A stretch of DNA of 64,000 nucleotides, taken from the NCBI GenBank assembly GCA_016719165.1, contig JADKAJ010000006.1:1-64000 (forward strand). Reading direction: 5' to 3'. Source of the DNA: Chitinophagaceae bacterium (GTDB lineage Bacteria > Bacteroidota > Bacteroidia > Chitinophagales > Chitinophagaceae). Under the pieces are notes generated by a model. The model saw only the letters and a program-made list of their open reading frames with translations, ran no database searches and was not told the DNA's origin. Shown here piece after piece: positions 63,801-64,000 of this stretch; positions within the stretch are counted from its first letter, which is position 1, and the number at the start of each line of letters is the position of its first letter. A program made the position numbers and the translations under genes.

Positions 63801-64000
63801 TGTACGGTTCACCGCAAAACTGGATACGGTACTTCATACTTTATCCTGGCTCTTTGAATCGCTTGATCCTGTGACACGGGAACTGGTTGCCGATCCGAAT
63901 GACGGGTTTCTGAACCCGAACCAGCAATCACCGGAAGGTGAGGGTTTTGTTTCGTTCAGTGTTCGCCCCCTGGCGAATCGGCCTCACCTGCAGCAAGTGA
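60838..64000 (+). CDS. Large secreted protein with propeller-like N-terminus, PKD domain and DUF7619-like module (3' end outside window)
   Basis: The frame from the ATG at 60838 is open to the window edge (more than 1050 codons). Signal peptide, cleavage near AFSQ; propeller-like repeats with DLAVDQAGFIYAVG and DQQDNVYVSVF over about 25-430; one PKD domain at about 440-515 (LWEFGDGATSTQRNP); an unassigned region of about 380 residues including a Cys/Gly-rich segment (CDFLGDGMNCILDILGQFPG); and from about 894 a beta-sandwich module beginning MDPNDKTGPLG, then TLQYLIRFENISTATAPASE, typical of repeated modules before the sorting domain in T9SS cargo. The sorting domain is expected just past the edge. 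Divergent from the TPR kinase gene. Confidence 0.85.
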   Translation, partial: MKKVLFTAVFLFIASIAFSQSVKWLNSSGGSGSPQIRDLAVDQAGFIYAVGSFNANMSVHGNAVNTQGGFDVFITKFDPNGNFIWIKTISGGSNDFGYEIETDQQDNVYVSVFCQSSPLQVSDSLLSSSVSGILRFDSSGSFEAVLTTGMSVFNMKCYQGSIYARSQVNTLFKFNLDGGLIWSKPISGSITPNNVILTSPETSLEITPHGNIIFSQNCTGNYTYDGVTVNSGSGTFAIATLIDTNSNLIRNYAWGMNEGSTIRPRSAIVDANHNVYMAVNFPSSYTNTFGSSTILHLLNGSAFHALLKFDSQAAPVWAYNISCANSTNNFFDLSLDNNGNIAMLGMYTDITTLGSISFPTNSFNGNIFTATISPEGTLLTGMGLGTNNTTDRANDLELLADGAFALGGMTGTGVAPVKFGCINSVTPGFLVLKYNYETPPLPDVSFTQLREQRKVFFSSTVSNTSNVLWEFGDGATSTQRNPVHTYTTPGNFNVRLIGQNSCGADTTTSQILYKGIQKILPGKIANSRFQIVIAKGGFPFATAQMVLKKGTHTILAESTAVNDSGMVQGSFLLQNEPLGMYDVIINSGSFTDTLVNSLEMEPVRNDSLTIQVSGPSRRLINRFQPYQVTITNPSNVNYFGVPVLIAMNPNNEIARLSNRVISDSLSQLMRDSAFVHDFYMAYDSASSDSMWLGMFLIPVVAAQCTETIEFYMRGTTLGDKLLVASLLRPWYDSAQLVQLGLNRTETSCDFLGDGMNCILDILGQFPGASCLVSAGSLGCALGNLGRDAVGNRNRGGDGKKYIADVFNVMADAASTIFCSTGGIMKSKAKLVAEDAVSEWTGELLGITASFLNGEMPNNPFLKLTAIPVTIPGSCFTAFASPPKSIERFFIKDVSSMDPNDKTGPLGITTDNFIDKESTLQYLIRFENISTATAPASEVRIIDTLDNNFFELSTLRFTGFGFADSTYQVLGGSESYVQEIDLRPAKNTIVRFTAKLDTVLHTLSWLFESLDPVTRELVADPNDGFLNPNQQSPEGEGFVSFSVRPLANRPHLQQV

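Overview
The window reads as chromosome of a Bacteroidota bacterium, most likely of the Chitinophagaceae or a close relative. Pointers are a SusC/SusD pair with surface lipoproteins, type IX secretion (T9SS) sorting domains of both type A and type B, two PorP/SprF-like proteins, propeller/Y_Y_Y signalling proteins, Bacteroidota-type promoters (TAnnTTTG at -7), moderately AT-rich DNA, weak Shine-Dalgarno sequences and several TTG starts. The genus is inference. I see no rRNA, tRNA, CRISPR array, insertion sequence or prophage.

Layout. 1-13.6 kb: a polysaccharide utilisation locus (PUL). A propeller/LuxR-type regulator (cut by the left edge) faces SusC, SusD, two PKD-type surface lipoproteins and three GH16 endo-glucanases; a laminarin-like beta-1,3-glucan or mixed-linkage glucan is the likely substrate. 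The divergent spacer holds regularly spaced direct repeats that look like the regulator's operator. 13.6-17.3 kb: a WecA-like glycan initiating transferase and a recG gene that has lost a canonical start codon and carries a one-base frameshift. 17.4-23.4 kb: a T9SS type B cell-surface protein with its PorP/SprF partner, then two small envelope proteins. 23.4-34.6 kb: mostly housekeeping genes (LOG protein, sodium symporter, O-methyltransferase, glucosaminidase, hpt, vWA protein, dnaJ-grpE, rlmI, PrxQ, aqpZ), plus a protein that is little more than a secretion signal of the T9SS. 34.7-40.1 kb: a second type B client (about 15 PKD domains, 1464 aa) with a second PorP/SprF. 40.2-50.3 kb: envelope proteins, an exported DinB-fold protein without its metal ligands, Nif3 plus zinc-ribbon protein, recN, an unknown protein and dnaB, with DnaA-box-like sites upstream of dnaB.

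50.4-64 kb is a signalling and surface block. Two two-component systems of the HisKA_3/NarL type are encoded in opposite directions and are interleaved with genes for secreted, adhesin-like proteins that share an N-terminal module. Two regulatory signals stand out here. A perfect 17-bp element occurs before the first response regulator gene and again before the neighbouring surface-protein gene, each time exactly 23 bp from a -7 box. A 16-bp palindrome followed by TTTTTTAG occurs before two other secreted-protein genes. Together they suggest that each two-component system directly controls nearby surface proteins. This is the most promising undescribed arrangement in the window.
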